Counted from the first letter of the stretch, positions 8,423 through 17,816 are shown. The stretch is DNA of 64,000 nt from Chloracidobacterium sp. (GCA_025057975.1 JANWUV010000010.1:81001-145000), one strand, 5' to 3'. The notes: generated from the sequence alone by a model not told the origin. Translations and numbers: made by a program.

Positions 8423-8914
8423 CTACTGGGCGCGATTCATGGCTTCAAGCAGTTCCCAACTCGTCGCATCGAGTCGGTCGCGCGTGAGAAGATTACGACG
8501 CAACACGCTGACGCTGACCCGCAAGCCAGCCACGGCACGGTCTTTCTTCAGCTTGTCGGCTGCCACCTTGACAGCCATACGCATGGTGGGCAGGTTTGCG
8601 GTGGGCGCACTGACGAGTATAAGAAAAACTTCCTGCGTACCGTAAGTGGTCTCAATCATCAAGTCAAGGTTCGTGAAGGTCGTCACGCGCCCATCAGCGA
8701 ACACTATCGAGATTTCCTCGACTTTGTCGTATTGCAGTTCAGCGACGGCGGAAAGTTGCGCCAGCAGGACGCCCATTTGCACCGTCGCCTGCGAGTTGAG
8801 CGCAAACTGTCCAGCGCTCAACAACACTTCACCACGATTATTGACCAGCAGGGCACTCTTGACGCCCGGCAGGCGCATCAGGTCTTGCAGAAAAACTTCG
8901 TGCGCTTTTGACAT
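8423..8914 (-). CDS. Roadblock/LC7 domain protein
   Basis: The 163-residue protein begins at the ATG at 8914, five or six bases behind an AAGGAG ribosome site. The fold pattern of Roadblock/LC7 is clear: a first helix (VFLQDLMRLPGVKSALLVNNRGEVLLSAG), central helix with LLAQLSAVAELQ, and strands EISIVFADGRVTTF and FLILVSAP. Roadblock proteins of the MglB type act as dimeric GTPase-activating proteins for small Ras-like GTPases such as MglA. No MglA-like GTPase is encoded in this window, so the partner is either elsewhere or absent. The C-terminal 40 residues extend past the usual domain. Confidence 0.82.
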   Translation of the reverse strand: MSKAHEVFLQDLMRLPGVKSALLVNNRGEVLLSAGQFALNSQATVQMGVLLAQLSAVAELQYDKVEEISIVFADGRVTTFTNLDLMIETTYGTQEVFLILVSAPTANLPTMRMAVKVAADKLKKDRAVAGLRVSVSVLRRNLLTRDRLDATSWELLEAMNRAQ

Positions 8915-8960
8915 GGCGGCTCCTTGGAACACTGACGCCTTGCCGAAACCAGAACGCCGT

Positions 8961-10223
8961 CTATCCGGCCGAGGGCGCTAAGATTTCATTTGTTGCAATC
9001 TCCAATCCATAGCGCTCGAACTCGGCTTGGCGTCGCTGCTGCAGCGACCGCAATGCCTCTTCGATGTGGCGGCGGACGTAGGTTTCAGGCGAGCGACGAT
9101 CCAAGTCGGCTACCGTCAGTCGCAACGCTTGGGCCAGACCGAACACAAAGTCTGCCGGGCGCGCTTTGCCGCGGAAGGTCGCTACTCCGCCGGCATACTC
9201 AAACTCAGCAGCGAATGGGTCTAGGAAAGGGTAGCGGGTCGCAATGTTGATTAGGGCTTCGCGGAAAGAGGGCAAAAAAGAATCTGTCCGACGGAGGGCG
9301 TCAGCGACGCCGACTTCAACGGCGCGGACAATTTCCCCCATCAGCCTGACCAACTCTGCATATTGCTCGCGGGTCAGTGGACGGATGCTTTCGTCGTCGA
9401 GTTCGAGCGGCGAATCGTCATCTTCGGTGTCGCCCACCAAGACGGTGTCCACCACTGGCGTAACTAGCGGCGGTCCTTGCGCCTGCGGGACGCGAATGGT
9501 CGGGGGCGGCTCCTCGGTGGTGAGGCGGGACGGGCCGTTCCGCACGACTCCGGCGCCAGCCGCAGCGGCCTCCACACGCGACGGTGCAGTCGTTGGAGAT
9601 TTGAGCGGCGCAAGGGCCGTCGGAGGCGCACTCGTCCCACGGTAGACATTGAAGACAGCCCCACCAGGGACACGTTCATAGATAAGCTTTAGTCCTTCCA
9701 CGCCCAGTGCTGTTTCGTACACCTCAGCGCCAGCCGTAGCAGTGGAAACGACTGCTTCAGCGTGATTATCAAGGATGTAAATAATGCCACCGCCCCGTTC
9801 CTGTTCAAAGAGAACCTCGATGTACCAAACCCCGCCGCTTTTGATGAGTCTCTCAACCAACTTTTCAAGGTTGGTAAAGTCGGAGGATAGGTCGCGGTGA
9901 ACGGGTTCGCCGGTGATGACGCCGGTAATTGCTTGGATGACCTCTTCGGGATGCTGAAAGAAACCAACCTTACCGTTGCGCGCCTGCGCGCGCGACAGCA
10001 AGCCGTCAAGCGCTTCGTGTTCGCGCTGAACCGCGTGATCGGTTACTTCGTAGGCATTGATGATTTGCCCACGTGACAGAAAGACGTAGCCGGTGTAGCC
10101 CCAAAACTCGACGCAGACATAGCCCGTAAACTCATTGACCTGCAAATCGGCCAGCAGGGCAGCGACGTTGACGTAGGACGTGCTGAGGTTTTCGTGAACC
10201 GGCTTTCCACGCGGAACAATCAT
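8961..10223 (-). CDS. Hypothetical two-part protein of the Roadblock/DUF4388 operon
   Basis: The 420-residue protein has an N-terminal part (about 1-200) that contains DUF4388-like elements (FTGYVCVEFWGYTGYVFLS, GGGIIYILDNHAEAVVST), a Pro/Thr/Ala-rich linker (about 205-285) with an acidic stretch, and a helical C-terminal domain (about 285-410) with a well-ordered YAELVRLMGEIVRAVEVGV segment. I do not recognise a named family for the C-terminal part. The start is taken at the ATG at 10223, since the longer frame would need a TTG. It lies 43 bases behind the DUF4388-Roadblock gene and 46 bases ahead of the Roadblock gene, so it is a structural member of the operon and may act as a scaffold between them; that is inference. 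Confidence 0.65.
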   Translation of the reverse strand: MIVPRGKPVHENLSTSYVNVAALLADLQVNEFTGYVCVEFWGYTGYVFLSRGQIINAYEVTDHAVQREHEALDGLLSRAQARNGKVGFFQHPEEVIQAITGVITGEPVHRDLSSDFTNLEKLVERLIKSGGVWYIEVLFEQERGGGIIYILDNHAEAVVSTATAGAEVYETALGVEGLKLIYERVPGGAVFNVYRGTSAPPTALAPLKSPTTAPSRVEAAAAGAGVVRNGPSRLTTEEPPPTIRVPQAQGPPLVTPVVDTVLVGDTEDDDSPLELDDESIRPLTREQYAELVRLMGEIVRAVEVGVADALRRTDSFLPSFREALINIATRYPFLDPFAAEFEYAGGVATFRGKARPADFVFGLAQALRLTVADLDRRSPETYVRRHIEEALRSLQQRRQAEFERYGLEIATNEILAPSAG

Positions 10224-10266
10224 GGTCAACTGTACGGTCCCAACCCAAGCTACGCCGTGAGGTGGG

Positions 10267-11118
10267 CTACATCGTCAGCGGTCCGGGGTACGGGCCGGGC
10301 GGCGTCAGCACACCAGTACCGCCCAGCAAGCCGGTCGAAACCCTATCCGTTGCGCCGTTGATGCGCGCCTGCATCTTCCGAAAGATGCGGTCAATGTGCG
10401 GACTCATCGTTTCAAACCGAACGGCGGCACTGAACTCAATCAGAGCCAAGTAGTTTTCAAGGTCGAAAACCATCACCTTTTTAGGGCCGACGCTGATTGT
10501 CATGCGCGACAACGCTCCGACGCGCGCCGGTACGCTGATGAGACGGCCCAAGTGCACCAACAGCGCCACCATCATCCCCAGCTTTTCCGCCGATTTCACC
10601 TTGCTGGCCGCCTGCACTGTGCCGTCGCGCGATACAGCCAGCGCTGAATCCACGCCCTTGACTTTGGTCAGGTCATTGACCAACGACTGGTAGATGTTGA
10701 TGACGCGCGCCGCACCGCTGGTTGTTGTTGGCGTTCGAGTAGTGGAAGCCGCTGTCGGCGTTGCAGCGTCGCTTTGGACGCCTTCGCCGCCACCTTCACC
10801 ACGTTTCGCGCGCGCTTCATCCAGCAGGCGCAGACCCTCCATGATGATGTTGGCCCATGGCTCAAAAATGGTTCGGGTCGGCGCCGGAATCCCAGTGTCA
10901 ATCCGAAACGCTCCCTGGTCGTATTCCAACGCTTTGTATACCGCTTCCACTCCAACCAGATTCCCAAGGCGCGCATCCACCACCTCGCCGTCGGCAAAGT
11001 AGAAGACCCCATCGCCAATCGGGTAGTGAACCGTCAGTCGCGCTGTGTTGCGGCCGACACAGTTGATTTGAATGATGTCCACTAGTGCGAGGTCGGTCAG
11101 ATCGCCAACAAGCGGCAT
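10267..11118 (-). CDS. DUF4388-Roadblock/LC7 fusion protein
   Basis: This 283-residue protein is first in the minus-strand operon. Residues 1-110 form a DUF4388 domain (MPLVGDLTDLALVDIIQIN, VFYFADGEVVDARLGNLVGVEAVY). A Thr/Ser/Ala-rich linker follows (about 115-140), then a Roadblock/LC7 domain (about 143-250: YQSLVNDLTKVKGVDSALAV, LGMMVALLVHLGRLI, KKVMVFDLENYLALIEF). The tail is Pro/Gly-rich. Having both domains in one chain, and again as separate proteins further down the operon, supports a shared function. Roadblock domains usually bind small GTPases; the GTPase is not present here. Confidence 0.78.
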   Translation of the reverse strand: MPLVGDLTDLALVDIIQINCVGRNTARLTVHYPIGDGVFYFADGEVVDARLGNLVGVEAVYKALEYDQGAFRIDTGIPAPTRTIFEPWANIIMEGLRLLDEARAKRGEGGGEGVQSDAATPTAASTTRTPTTTSGAARVINIYQSLVNDLTKVKGVDSALAVSRDGTVQAASKVKSAEKLGMMVALLVHLGRLISVPARVGALSRMTISVGPKKVMVFDLENYLALIEFSAAVRFETMSPHIDRIFRKMQARINGATDRVSTGLLGGTGVLTPPGPYPGPLTM

Positions 11119-11266
11119 AAGGCTTTCTAGAAACAGGAAAAACGACTTTGAAAGCGTTCAGGAGACTCTTCGAGAAGGTACGAACAGGCTAACAAAGTTT
11201 CTTTCATGGTGTCAATTCAACCACTGCCGCCCTTTTTGCCCCCGTTCGCTGGGATGACCCTAATCG

Positions 11267-14191
11267 TCAACCGACCGCTGACCGCCGCCGCCACAGCCAA
11301 GTTCCAGTCACAAAGAGTAGAAGGCCGGTCACAGCCAAATAGACGCCATAGGGAATGTCGCCCCATGGGACGCTTAAAACGACAACCGCCAAGAGGTGAA
11401 AACCAAGCGCCGTACCGCCGAGCGTCAACGGCGCGCGTAAACGTCCGGCCAGACCGACCAACAGCGCCGTCAGCGCCGTTGTATCTGCGAGGATGTCGTA
11501 AAACAGAGCTACGTCGCCGGTCAGACGACGATGGAGCGCCTGCAAGACAACTGGAAAACAGAACGTCAGACTTCCCAGCCAGACCAGCGCCTCCGACAAA
11601 GTCGGACTGCCCCGCTGGAAGCGTTGTTTGAGCCACCCCGTTGCGCCCACGATCAGACCATAGGGAAGCGTGACGCTGGCGATCCATGCGAACGCCGGCC
11701 AGCCAAGGTAACGCAACCACCACACGTAGGCTGCACCGCCCCAGACTAAGCCGCCCACCGCATACACATCGTGCGCTGCGGCGTCGGCGGCTATCAGGCT
11801 CATGACGGCCAAGGCGACAGCGGAGCAAACCAAGCCGCTGCCGGCCGCTAGGCTGTTGTCCAGCAGGGCAGCTGCCAAGCCGCCGCCGGCCGCCAACCAA
11901 AGCCATCCCTGCCCGCCGATGGCCAGCGCCGACCAGAGCGCCGCTCGTTCCGTCGTGCCGCGTCGCCAACGCCAACCCAACCACGTCACGCCGTAGCCAT
12001 ACGCCACCCCCGGCATCGAGAGGGCCGCCGTCGGACACCCTATGAGCCGCGCCGCTTGGAGAACCGCCAACCCGCCGCATACCGTAGCGGCCAGCGCGGC
12101 TGGCGCTTCCTGACGCCGCCACGCGACCACCCAACCGGCGACGGCCGCCGCTGTCAATGTCAAACCGTGTCCGCCCGCCTGTCCCCGTGACGCAACGATG
12201 CCTGTCAGCGCGACTAACGCGCCAAAAACGAGGACGCCCAGTGAAACCTGCCGGAGCGCCCACCGCAGCATCCACTCATCCGCGACCGGCCGGGCGACGC
12301 CGACCACCACTGCCGCCGCCGACACGACGATCCATGGCATAACGGTGAACAGGTCGGACTGACCGGTACCGCAGGCGGTCGCCAGCACGCCAAGGTACGT
12401 CACCGTCCACATCGCCAGTGCGTACGCCTGCTGCATCCAGCGGACGCCGGTGGTCAGCCAGCACAACCCGCCGTATCCAACCACGACGCCAAATCCAAGC
12501 GTCTGCACAACCCGCCAATTCTGCGCTGCCGCCGCCAAAAGCCCCAGCAGGCAGCCCAACATAACGACATCCAGCGCCACGCGCGATGGGACAATCGCTG
12601 GATGGTTGGGGAGACCGAAGTCGAGACCGAAGCTCGTATCCACTTCCGTGCTATAACCCTGTCCAAAGCGGACGCCGAGCAGTTCTACGCCCAAGCGCGT
12701 CACACAAGCGACCATCGGCGGCGTCAAGATGACTAACGGGTGAGAGGAACCCAAGAGAGCCGGCGTACCGCTGATCGCAAGGACGGCCAGCGTTAGGGTG
12801 AGAAGCGGAAACCAAGTCAACCCTGCCTGCAACCGCCGGACGCTCCATGCCGCCAACAAAGCAAGCCCCGTCCAGTAGGACGCCGTTTCCGCCGACGATA
12901 AGCGCACTGTAGTCGTAGGAAAGCAGACCTTCGGTAGGATGACCACCGTCAGCCAGAGCGCCACTACACCGGCCGTGAATTGTTCCAGACCACTCAAGAA
13001 CAGGGACGGTGGCAGTATTCGCCGAGGTGGTTGGCGCAAGGTTTCTCGGTGGACGGCCACTGCGCGTCCAGCAGCGGCAGCCCACAGCCAGCCGCACCAA
13101 CCAACCACTTGCCATGCCGGCGGCAGTTCGAGTGTGTTGAGCCATCGGCTGTAGCTGAGGGTCAGCAAGCCGAGGCCGCCGACAGACCACCCCCAGACAG
13201 CCGCTGGCGCGACGACTAGACAGCCCAAACTGAAGCAAGCGACGCCGACTACGCCGCCGACCCACGCTTGGCTCAACACCAGCGAGCAGAGCGCACACAG
13301 AGTGACGGCCGCCCCGCCCCACCACCAGCTTGCTATGGCTATGATATGCGCCGGATGCAACGCCGACCAAAAGGCGCAGCCGACGGCGGCGGCTGCGACC
13401 GATGAGACGGCGACTGCCGGCGTTGAGAAGAGATCAAGCCCCAGCCACATAGCGGCTAGCAACAGTGAAGGGACAGCCATGTGTGGCAGCAGCGGGTCGT
13501 TCAGCCGAACCGCCGCCAGCCAGTACGCTAAGCCGCAGGTCAAGCCGTACACCCAGCGGCCGCCTGCCGGAAGTCGGCCGTGGTGGACGCCGAGCCACAG
13601 TGTCGCAGGCAGCAACAATGCGCCTACCCACAGTCCGCCACGGGCGACGAGATCATCCGGCCGGCGGCCGACGCCCCGGACGCCTAAAACCGACACCCCG
13701 ACCGTGAAGGCGGTCAGCAATCCAAGCTGAAGCGTGGGATGTTCCAGAATGACTTGTCGTAAATAAATCAGCGCGCCGACGACCATCAGCAGTCCGCCGC
13801 TGTACACCATGGTTTTGAGCAACCAAGTAGTGGACACCCTAAGGTCGGCTGCGGTTTCTCTATTAGGTTGGAAAGGCGGCTGTGGTGGTGCGGATGGCGG
13901 TTTGGCGTCGGCCGTTTTCAGTTCGGCGGCAGGCGCAATGTCGGTGGGCTGGGCTGGATTCGGCGTCGGCGGTAGGGCGTTTCGTTTATGAGACGGCAGA
14001 AGCTGTGTCAGGATGGCTCGTCGCTCGGCGTCCAGCGCCGCTAGCCGTGCAAAGGCCGCCGGGTCGTAGCGTAGCCCGCAGCGGATGCAGAACTTCCACT
14101 GGGGAGACAGTCGAGCGTCGCAATTCGGGCAGATCACAGTTCTTGAGTCGGCGTAAGGCGAGTTGTACCCTGAAGGTGCTTCAGCCGACAT
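11267..14191 (-). CDS. Large polytopic membrane protein with N-terminal zinc ribbon
   Basis: The 974-residue protein begins at the ATG at 14191, which has a GGGAGGGC ribosome site; a longer frame to 14296 has none. Residues 21-38 hold a zinc ribbon (CPNC ... CIRC, Cys 21, 24, 35 and 38). A Pro/Ala-rich linker follows, and from about residue 130 to the end there are more than twenty hydrophobic helices rich in Leu, Ala, Val, Gly and Trp with short loops. The layout recalls DUF2157/DUF2339-type proteins, but I cannot assign a family. Other long open frames over the region are shadows: only this frame has consistent membrane topology and a cysteine motif. It stands alone between the signalling operon and the dipeptidyl peptidase. 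Confidence 0.7.
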   Translation of the reverse strand: MSAEAPSGYNSPYADSRTVICPNCDARLSPQWKFCIRCGLRYDPAAFARLAALDAERRAILTQLLPSHKRNALPPTPNPAQPTDIAPAAELKTADAKPPSAPPQPPFQPNRETAADLRVSTTWLLKTMVYSGGLLMVVGALIYLRQVILEHPTLQLGLLTAFTVGVSVLGVRGVGRRPDDLVARGGLWVGALLLPATLWLGVHHGRLPAGGRWVYGLTCGLAYWLAAVRLNDPLLPHMAVPSLLLAAMWLGLDLFSTPAVAVSSVAAAAVGCAFWSALHPAHIIAIASWWWGGAAVTLCALCSLVLSQAWVGGVVGVACFSLGCLVVAPAAVWGWSVGGLGLLTLSYSRWLNTLELPPAWQVVGWCGWLWAAAAGRAVAVHRETLRQPPRRILPPSLFLSGLEQFTAGVVALWLTVVILPKVCFPTTTVRLSSAETASYWTGLALLAAWSVRRLQAGLTWFPLLTLTLAVLAISGTPALLGSSHPLVILTPPMVACVTRLGVELLGVRFGQGYSTEVDTSFGLDFGLPNHPAIVPSRVALDVVMLGCLLGLLAAAAQNWRVVQTLGFGVVVGYGGLCWLTTGVRWMQQAYALAMWTVTYLGVLATACGTGQSDLFTVMPWIVVSAAAVVVGVARPVADEWMLRWALRQVSLGVLVFGALVALTGIVASRGQAGGHGLTLTAAAVAGWVVAWRRQEAPAALAATVCGGLAVLQAARLIGCPTAALSMPGVAYGYGVTWLGWRWRRGTTERAALWSALAIGGQGWLWLAAGGGLAAALLDNSLAAGSGLVCSAVALAVMSLIAADAAAHDVYAVGGLVWGGAAYVWWLRYLGWPAFAWIASVTLPYGLIVGATGWLKQRFQRGSPTLSEALVWLGSLTFCFPVVLQALHRRLTGDVALFYDILADTTALTALLVGLAGRLRAPLTLGGTALGFHLLAVVVLSVPWGDIPYGVYLAVTGLLLFVTGTWLWRRRSAVG

Positions 14192-14618
14192 CGAGCAGCC
14201 CTCCCGGCGCTTGCCACTAAGGTTCTCTTTTGAGTCAGGCTGTGTGCGCGTTGTTCTAAGGTAAACCCGGCTTCGTGCTGGGCCGTTGACTGTCAACCCG
14301 CTTGAATGGACGGAAGGTGGTCGCCGCCGACCGTAACCAGTGTACGGCGCTCTAGCTCGTCAGAGAAACTATATCCTTACGAGTGTAGGTAAGGTCTCCA
14401 CAAATCAAAAATGCCTGATCCTGCGGCTCGTCATGTTGTCTTTCTTGGTAAGTTAGGGCGATCTTGGGAAGTGATGGCAACCCATACCGGCGCTTTGGGC
14501 TGCGCCGGCAAGGCCGGTGAAGGCAGCGCGCACTTAGATTCACATCGGCCATGGTACACAGCGTGCATTGTACGTTCGAAGCCGTGCCTAACAACGGAGG
14601 CCTCTTTTGCAGCGCGTT
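14192..14618. other. Intergenic region, no gene seen (427 bases)
   Basis: This stretch lies between the start of the zinc-ribbon membrane protein and the 3' end of the dipeptidyl peptidase gene, both on the minus strand, and must hold the promoter of the former. A small GC-rich hairpin, CCGGC-AAG-GCCGG, is found near 14512-14524. Short open frames in it show no recognisable motifs. Confidence 0.6.
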
Positions 14619-16925
14619 TTACAGGTGCCGCTCGATAAACGCCAGCATGCGCCCATAGAGGTGCTTGACGCGGTAGGGTGTTACCACGCCGTGCCGCGAC
14701 TGCGGATATGCCAGAAACTCAAACGGCCGATCCGCCTTCTGCAAGGCGTCAATGAGTTGCACGGAGTTGCGCAAGTGCACGTTGTCGTCCATCAGACCGT
14801 GAATCAGTAAGAGCGGCCCATGCAACTGCTTCGCCGCCGCCACAACCGAACTCCGCTCGTAGCCCTCCGGATTGTCTTGCGGCAGCTTCATGTACCGCTC
14901 CGTGTAGATGGAGTCGTAGTTGCGCCAATCCGTCACCGGTGCACCCGCAATGCCGCACTTGAACACTGTACTATGCGTTAGCGCGTAGGCCGTCATGTAG
15001 CCGCCGTAGCTCCAGCCCCACAGACCAATCCGGTCACCGTCCACGTAGGGCAGAGTTTTTAGGTACGCCACACCGTCCTCCAAGTCGCGCAGCTCCAGTT
15101 CGCCCAACTTGCCGTAAATCGGCGCCATCGAGCGCATCCCCTTGCCGCTCGCCGAACGGTTGTCACACACCCACACCAGATAGCCCTGCTGCGCCAGCAG
15201 TTGGTGCCACAACATACGCTGCCCGCCCCACCGATCCACAACCGACTGTGCGCCGGGGCCGCCGTACGTGTAACACCACACCGGGTACTTCCGCTGCGGG
15301 TCGAAATCCGGCGGACGCAACAACATCGCCTCCATCACGAAGCCGTCGCGAGTTTTGACCTGCTGGAACGCCGGCGGCGCCACGCCGTACTCAGCCGCTA
15401 AGGCGCGCGCCTCCGCATTGTCCGCCACGGTGCGCACCAACGTCCCATCCGCGCGATGCAGGCTGATCTGCGGCGGGACGGCGGCCGTACTCGACGTGTC
15501 AAAGTACGCCGTGCAATCGGCGTTGAAATCCGCCGCGTGTGTTCCTTCCGTTCGGCTCAGGCGGGTCAACCCTGTTCCGTCCAGCTTGACGCGATAGATA
15601 TGGTTTGCGATGGGTGAATGGGCGGCGGCAGCGAAGTACGCCATGCCGTCGGCGACGCCATACAGCTCGCGTACATCCCAGTCGCCCTGCGTCACGGCGC
15701 GAAGCAGCCTGCCGTCGGCGGCGTAGTGATATAAGTGCCGAAAGCCTGTTCGGTCACTTTGCCAAAGGAACGAACCGTCAGGTAGAAACGTTGGCAGCTC
15801 CACTATCTCCACCCAGGCGGTTGCGCTTTCCTCGCGCAACAGGCGCTCTGGCGCGTCGGGACGCGGCACAGGCGGCAAGCTTTCCAACATGCGCACCGTC
15901 GTCGTATTGAGGTCGAGCAGCGTCTGCCGCCGATTCTGCACCTCAAACAACAGCCGATTGGCGTCGCGCGGATGCCAGCCGACGCGGACGATGATGCGGT
16001 CGTCGGGCGGATACGCTTGCAGGCTCACTTCCGCCCGCTCGCCGTCGCAGGTCACGACATGCAGCGACGCCAGAGGGTTTGGATCGCCGGCCTGTGGGTA
16101 GTGCGTCCGCTCGACGCGCTGCCGGAAGGGTACGTCGTCGGTGAGGACGTGAATCGGCACTGCCGTATCGTCCAGCCGCAGGTAGGCGAGCAACGTACCC
16201 GACGCATTCCACCAGTAGCCGCGTCGCTTTCCACGCCCGTAAACTTCTTCTTCGTAAACCCAGTCAAGAATGCCGTTGAAGATGCTCGTTGAGCCGTCCT
16301 GCGTCAGACGCCGTTCAGTTGGCGGCTCCGTCTCAAGGTCGAGCAGAAACAGGTCGTTGTTCCGAACAAAACTGACGCGCTTTCCATCAGGGCTGAAGTC
16401 ATATTCCTCTTCGGCGTTGTCGGGCGAGGTGGTCAATCGCCGGGCGCGGTTGGCGGCGAAGTTGTAAAGATAGAGGTCGTTGTCGGCGTTCACGAGCGCG
16501 CAGCGAAAAGCCGCGTCAAAGACGGCGGTACGGAGGTCGGCGGCCGCTTGGCTGGCGTCGGGCGACAGACCGACGGCTTCAAGCGCCTGCCGTATTTGCA
16601 CCGGATCGTGGAAAGGAGTGCGCTTGCCGGTTTGGACATCAACCTGTGTGACCTCGTACCGGCGCGTCTGCGCGTTGGTTTCAAACGCCAGATAACGCTT
16701 ACCGTCGGGCAGCCAGACAAGACGCGGAAGGTTCCCAGTAAAGTTCACCCGCTGAACCGGATCAAAGAGCAATTCCAAGGTCAGTCGCTTGGCGGCCGTT
16801 TGGCGAGCCAGCGGCGTCGGTTGCGCCGCCAACGGCGTCAGCGTCAGCGAAATCAGGCAGGTGGTGAGTGATAGGACGCCCGCCCGCCCGCCGCAGCAGG
16901 ACGACCGTCGTCGAAAGTGCGTCAT
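14619..16925 (-). CDS. Dipeptidyl peptidase IV-type S9 serine peptidase
   Basis: The 768-residue protein has a signal peptide (basic start, hydrophobic core around residues 16-35, ending PLAAQ), a DPP-IV N-terminal beta-propeller (about 50-510; includes DWVYEEEVYGR, the substrate-binding Glu-Glu motif) and a C-terminal alpha/beta hydrolase domain. The catalytic triad is visible: Ser639 in GWSYGGYM, Asp at 713/714 in HGLMDDN, and His745 in SRHGV. Such exported enzymes remove Xaa-Pro or Xaa-Ala dipeptides from peptide N-termini. The ATG at 16925 has an AAGGAG ribosome site; the open frame up to 17159 runs into the divergent ABC gene and is rejected. It diverges from the NatA-like gene across 144 bases. 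Confidence 0.92.
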   Translation of the reverse strand: MTHFRRRSSCCGGRAGVLSLTTCLISLTLTPLAAQPTPLARQTAAKRLTLELLFDPVQRVNFTGNLPRLVWLPDGKRYLAFETNAQTRRYEVTQVDVQTGKRTPFHDPVQIRQALEAVGLSPDASQAAADLRTAVFDAAFRCALVNADNDLYLYNFAANRARRLTTSPDNAEEEYDFSPDGKRVSFVRNNDLFLLDLETEPPTERRLTQDGSTSIFNGILDWVYEEEVYGRGKRRGYWWNASGTLLAYLRLDDTAVPIHVLTDDVPFRQRVERTHYPQAGDPNPLASLHVVTCDGERAEVSLQAYPPDDRIIVRVGWHPRDANRLLFEVQNRRQTLLDLNTTTVRMLESLPPVPRPDAPERLLREESATAWVEIVELPTFLPDGSFLWQSDRTGFRHLYHYAADGRLLRAVTQGDWDVRELYGVADGMAYFAAAAHSPIANHIYRVKLDGTGLTRLSRTEGTHAADFNADCTAYFDTSSTAAVPPQISLHRADGTLVRTVADNAEARALAAEYGVAPPAFQQVKTRDGFVMEAMLLRPPDFDPQRKYPVWCYTYGGPGAQSVVDRWGGQRMLWHQLLAQQGYLVWVCDNRSASGKGMRSMAPIYGKLGELELRDLEDGVAYLKTLPYVDGDRIGLWGWSYGGYMTAYALTHSTVFKCGIAGAPVTDWRNYDSIYTERYMKLPQDNPEGYERSSVVAAAKQLHGPLLLIHGLMDDNVHLRNSVQLIDALQKADRPFEFLAYPQSRHGVVTPYRVKHLYGRMLAFIERHL

Positions 16926-17069
16926 GGGTTTCTCCTTGGCATGAAGCGATGGCAGAAAGCCTTGTTGTTTGCGCCATGCCTTACGCGATGTTCGGCCGGC
17001 GCGCAACCCGGCGGTGTCACCGTCGCCGGCGGCTTGGCCGCCCACACTGATTTCGGCACACTGCCGCCG

Positions 17070-17816
17070 ATGATTGTCGCCGAGCACCTTGTCAAAGTGT
17101 ACCGCGACCGTAAGCGCGGCGAAGTGCGCGCCGTGGATGGTGTGAGTTTCACAGTTCACGCTGGTGAAATCTTCGGACTACTCGGCGCAAACGGCGCAGG
17201 CAAGACCACAACGCTGCGAATGCTGGGGACGCTGCTGCAACCGACCGACGGCACAGCGTACGTGGCGGGTTTTGACGTGCGGCTGGAGCCGGAAAAGGTG
17301 CGCGCCAATATCGGCTTTCTCTCGACAACCACCGCGCTTTATGGCCGTCTGACCGTTCGTGAAATGGTGGAATACTTCGGGCGGCTGCACGGTCTTGATG
17401 AAGCCACGCTGCGGACGCGCATTGACGACATCTTCACGACGCTCGACATGCACGGGTTCGCCAAGGCGCGCTGCGACACCCTTTCGACTGGGCAAAAGCA
17501 GCGCACCTCAATTGCCCGCTCCATCATTCACGAACCGCCGGTGATGATCTTCGACGAGCCGACGACAGGCCTTGACGTGATGACCTCGCGTACGATTGTC
17601 AAGTTCATCCGGCGCTGTCGGGACGAAGGGCGGACGGTGGTTTTTTCGACGCACATTATGAGCGAAGCCGAACGACTGTGCGACCGCATCGGCGTCATTC
17701 ATGCGGGACGACTGGTCGCTGTCGGTACGTTGGATGAACTTCGCCGCCAAACCGGCGCGACCTTTCTAGAAGAAGTGTTTCTGCGGTTGGTCGCGCCTGA
17801 CGAGACGGATGCCTGA
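17070..17816 (+). CDS. NatA-like ABC transporter ATP-binding protein
   Basis: The 248-residue ATPase has Walker A (GANGAGKTTT, about residues 36-45), signature LSTGQKQR, Walker B VMIFDEPTTGLD and the switch His in FSTH. The sequence pattern, including GTLLQPTDG and RANIGFLSTTTALYGRLTVREM, is close to NatA, the ATPase of the NatAB sodium efflux pump. The ATG at 17070 opens directly into the domain (MIVAEHLVKVYRD). No permease follows: the next gene is an acyl-CoA ligase 261 bases away. NatA normally works with a NatB permease, so its partner is elsewhere; an ABC-2 permease without ATPase lies at 34266-35060 in this window. Confidence 0.88.
   Translation: MIVAEHLVKVYRDRKRGEVRAVDGVSFTVHAGEIFGLLGANGAGKTTTLRMLGTLLQPTDGTAYVAGFDVRLEPEKVRANIGFLSTTTALYGRLTVREMVEYFGRLHGLDEATLRTRIDDIFTTLDMHGFAKARCDTLSTGQKQRTSIARSIIHEPPVMIFDEPTTGLDVMTSRTIVKFIRRCRDEGRTVVFSTHIMSEAERLCDRIGVIHAGRLVAVGTLDELRRQTGATFLEEVFLRLVAPDETDA

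Noticed and set aside
11217..12275. Long minus-strand open frame within the zinc-ribbon membrane gene
   Set aside because: Very rich in Gly, Arg and Ala without any motif or membrane pattern; a GC-driven shadow of the real gene.
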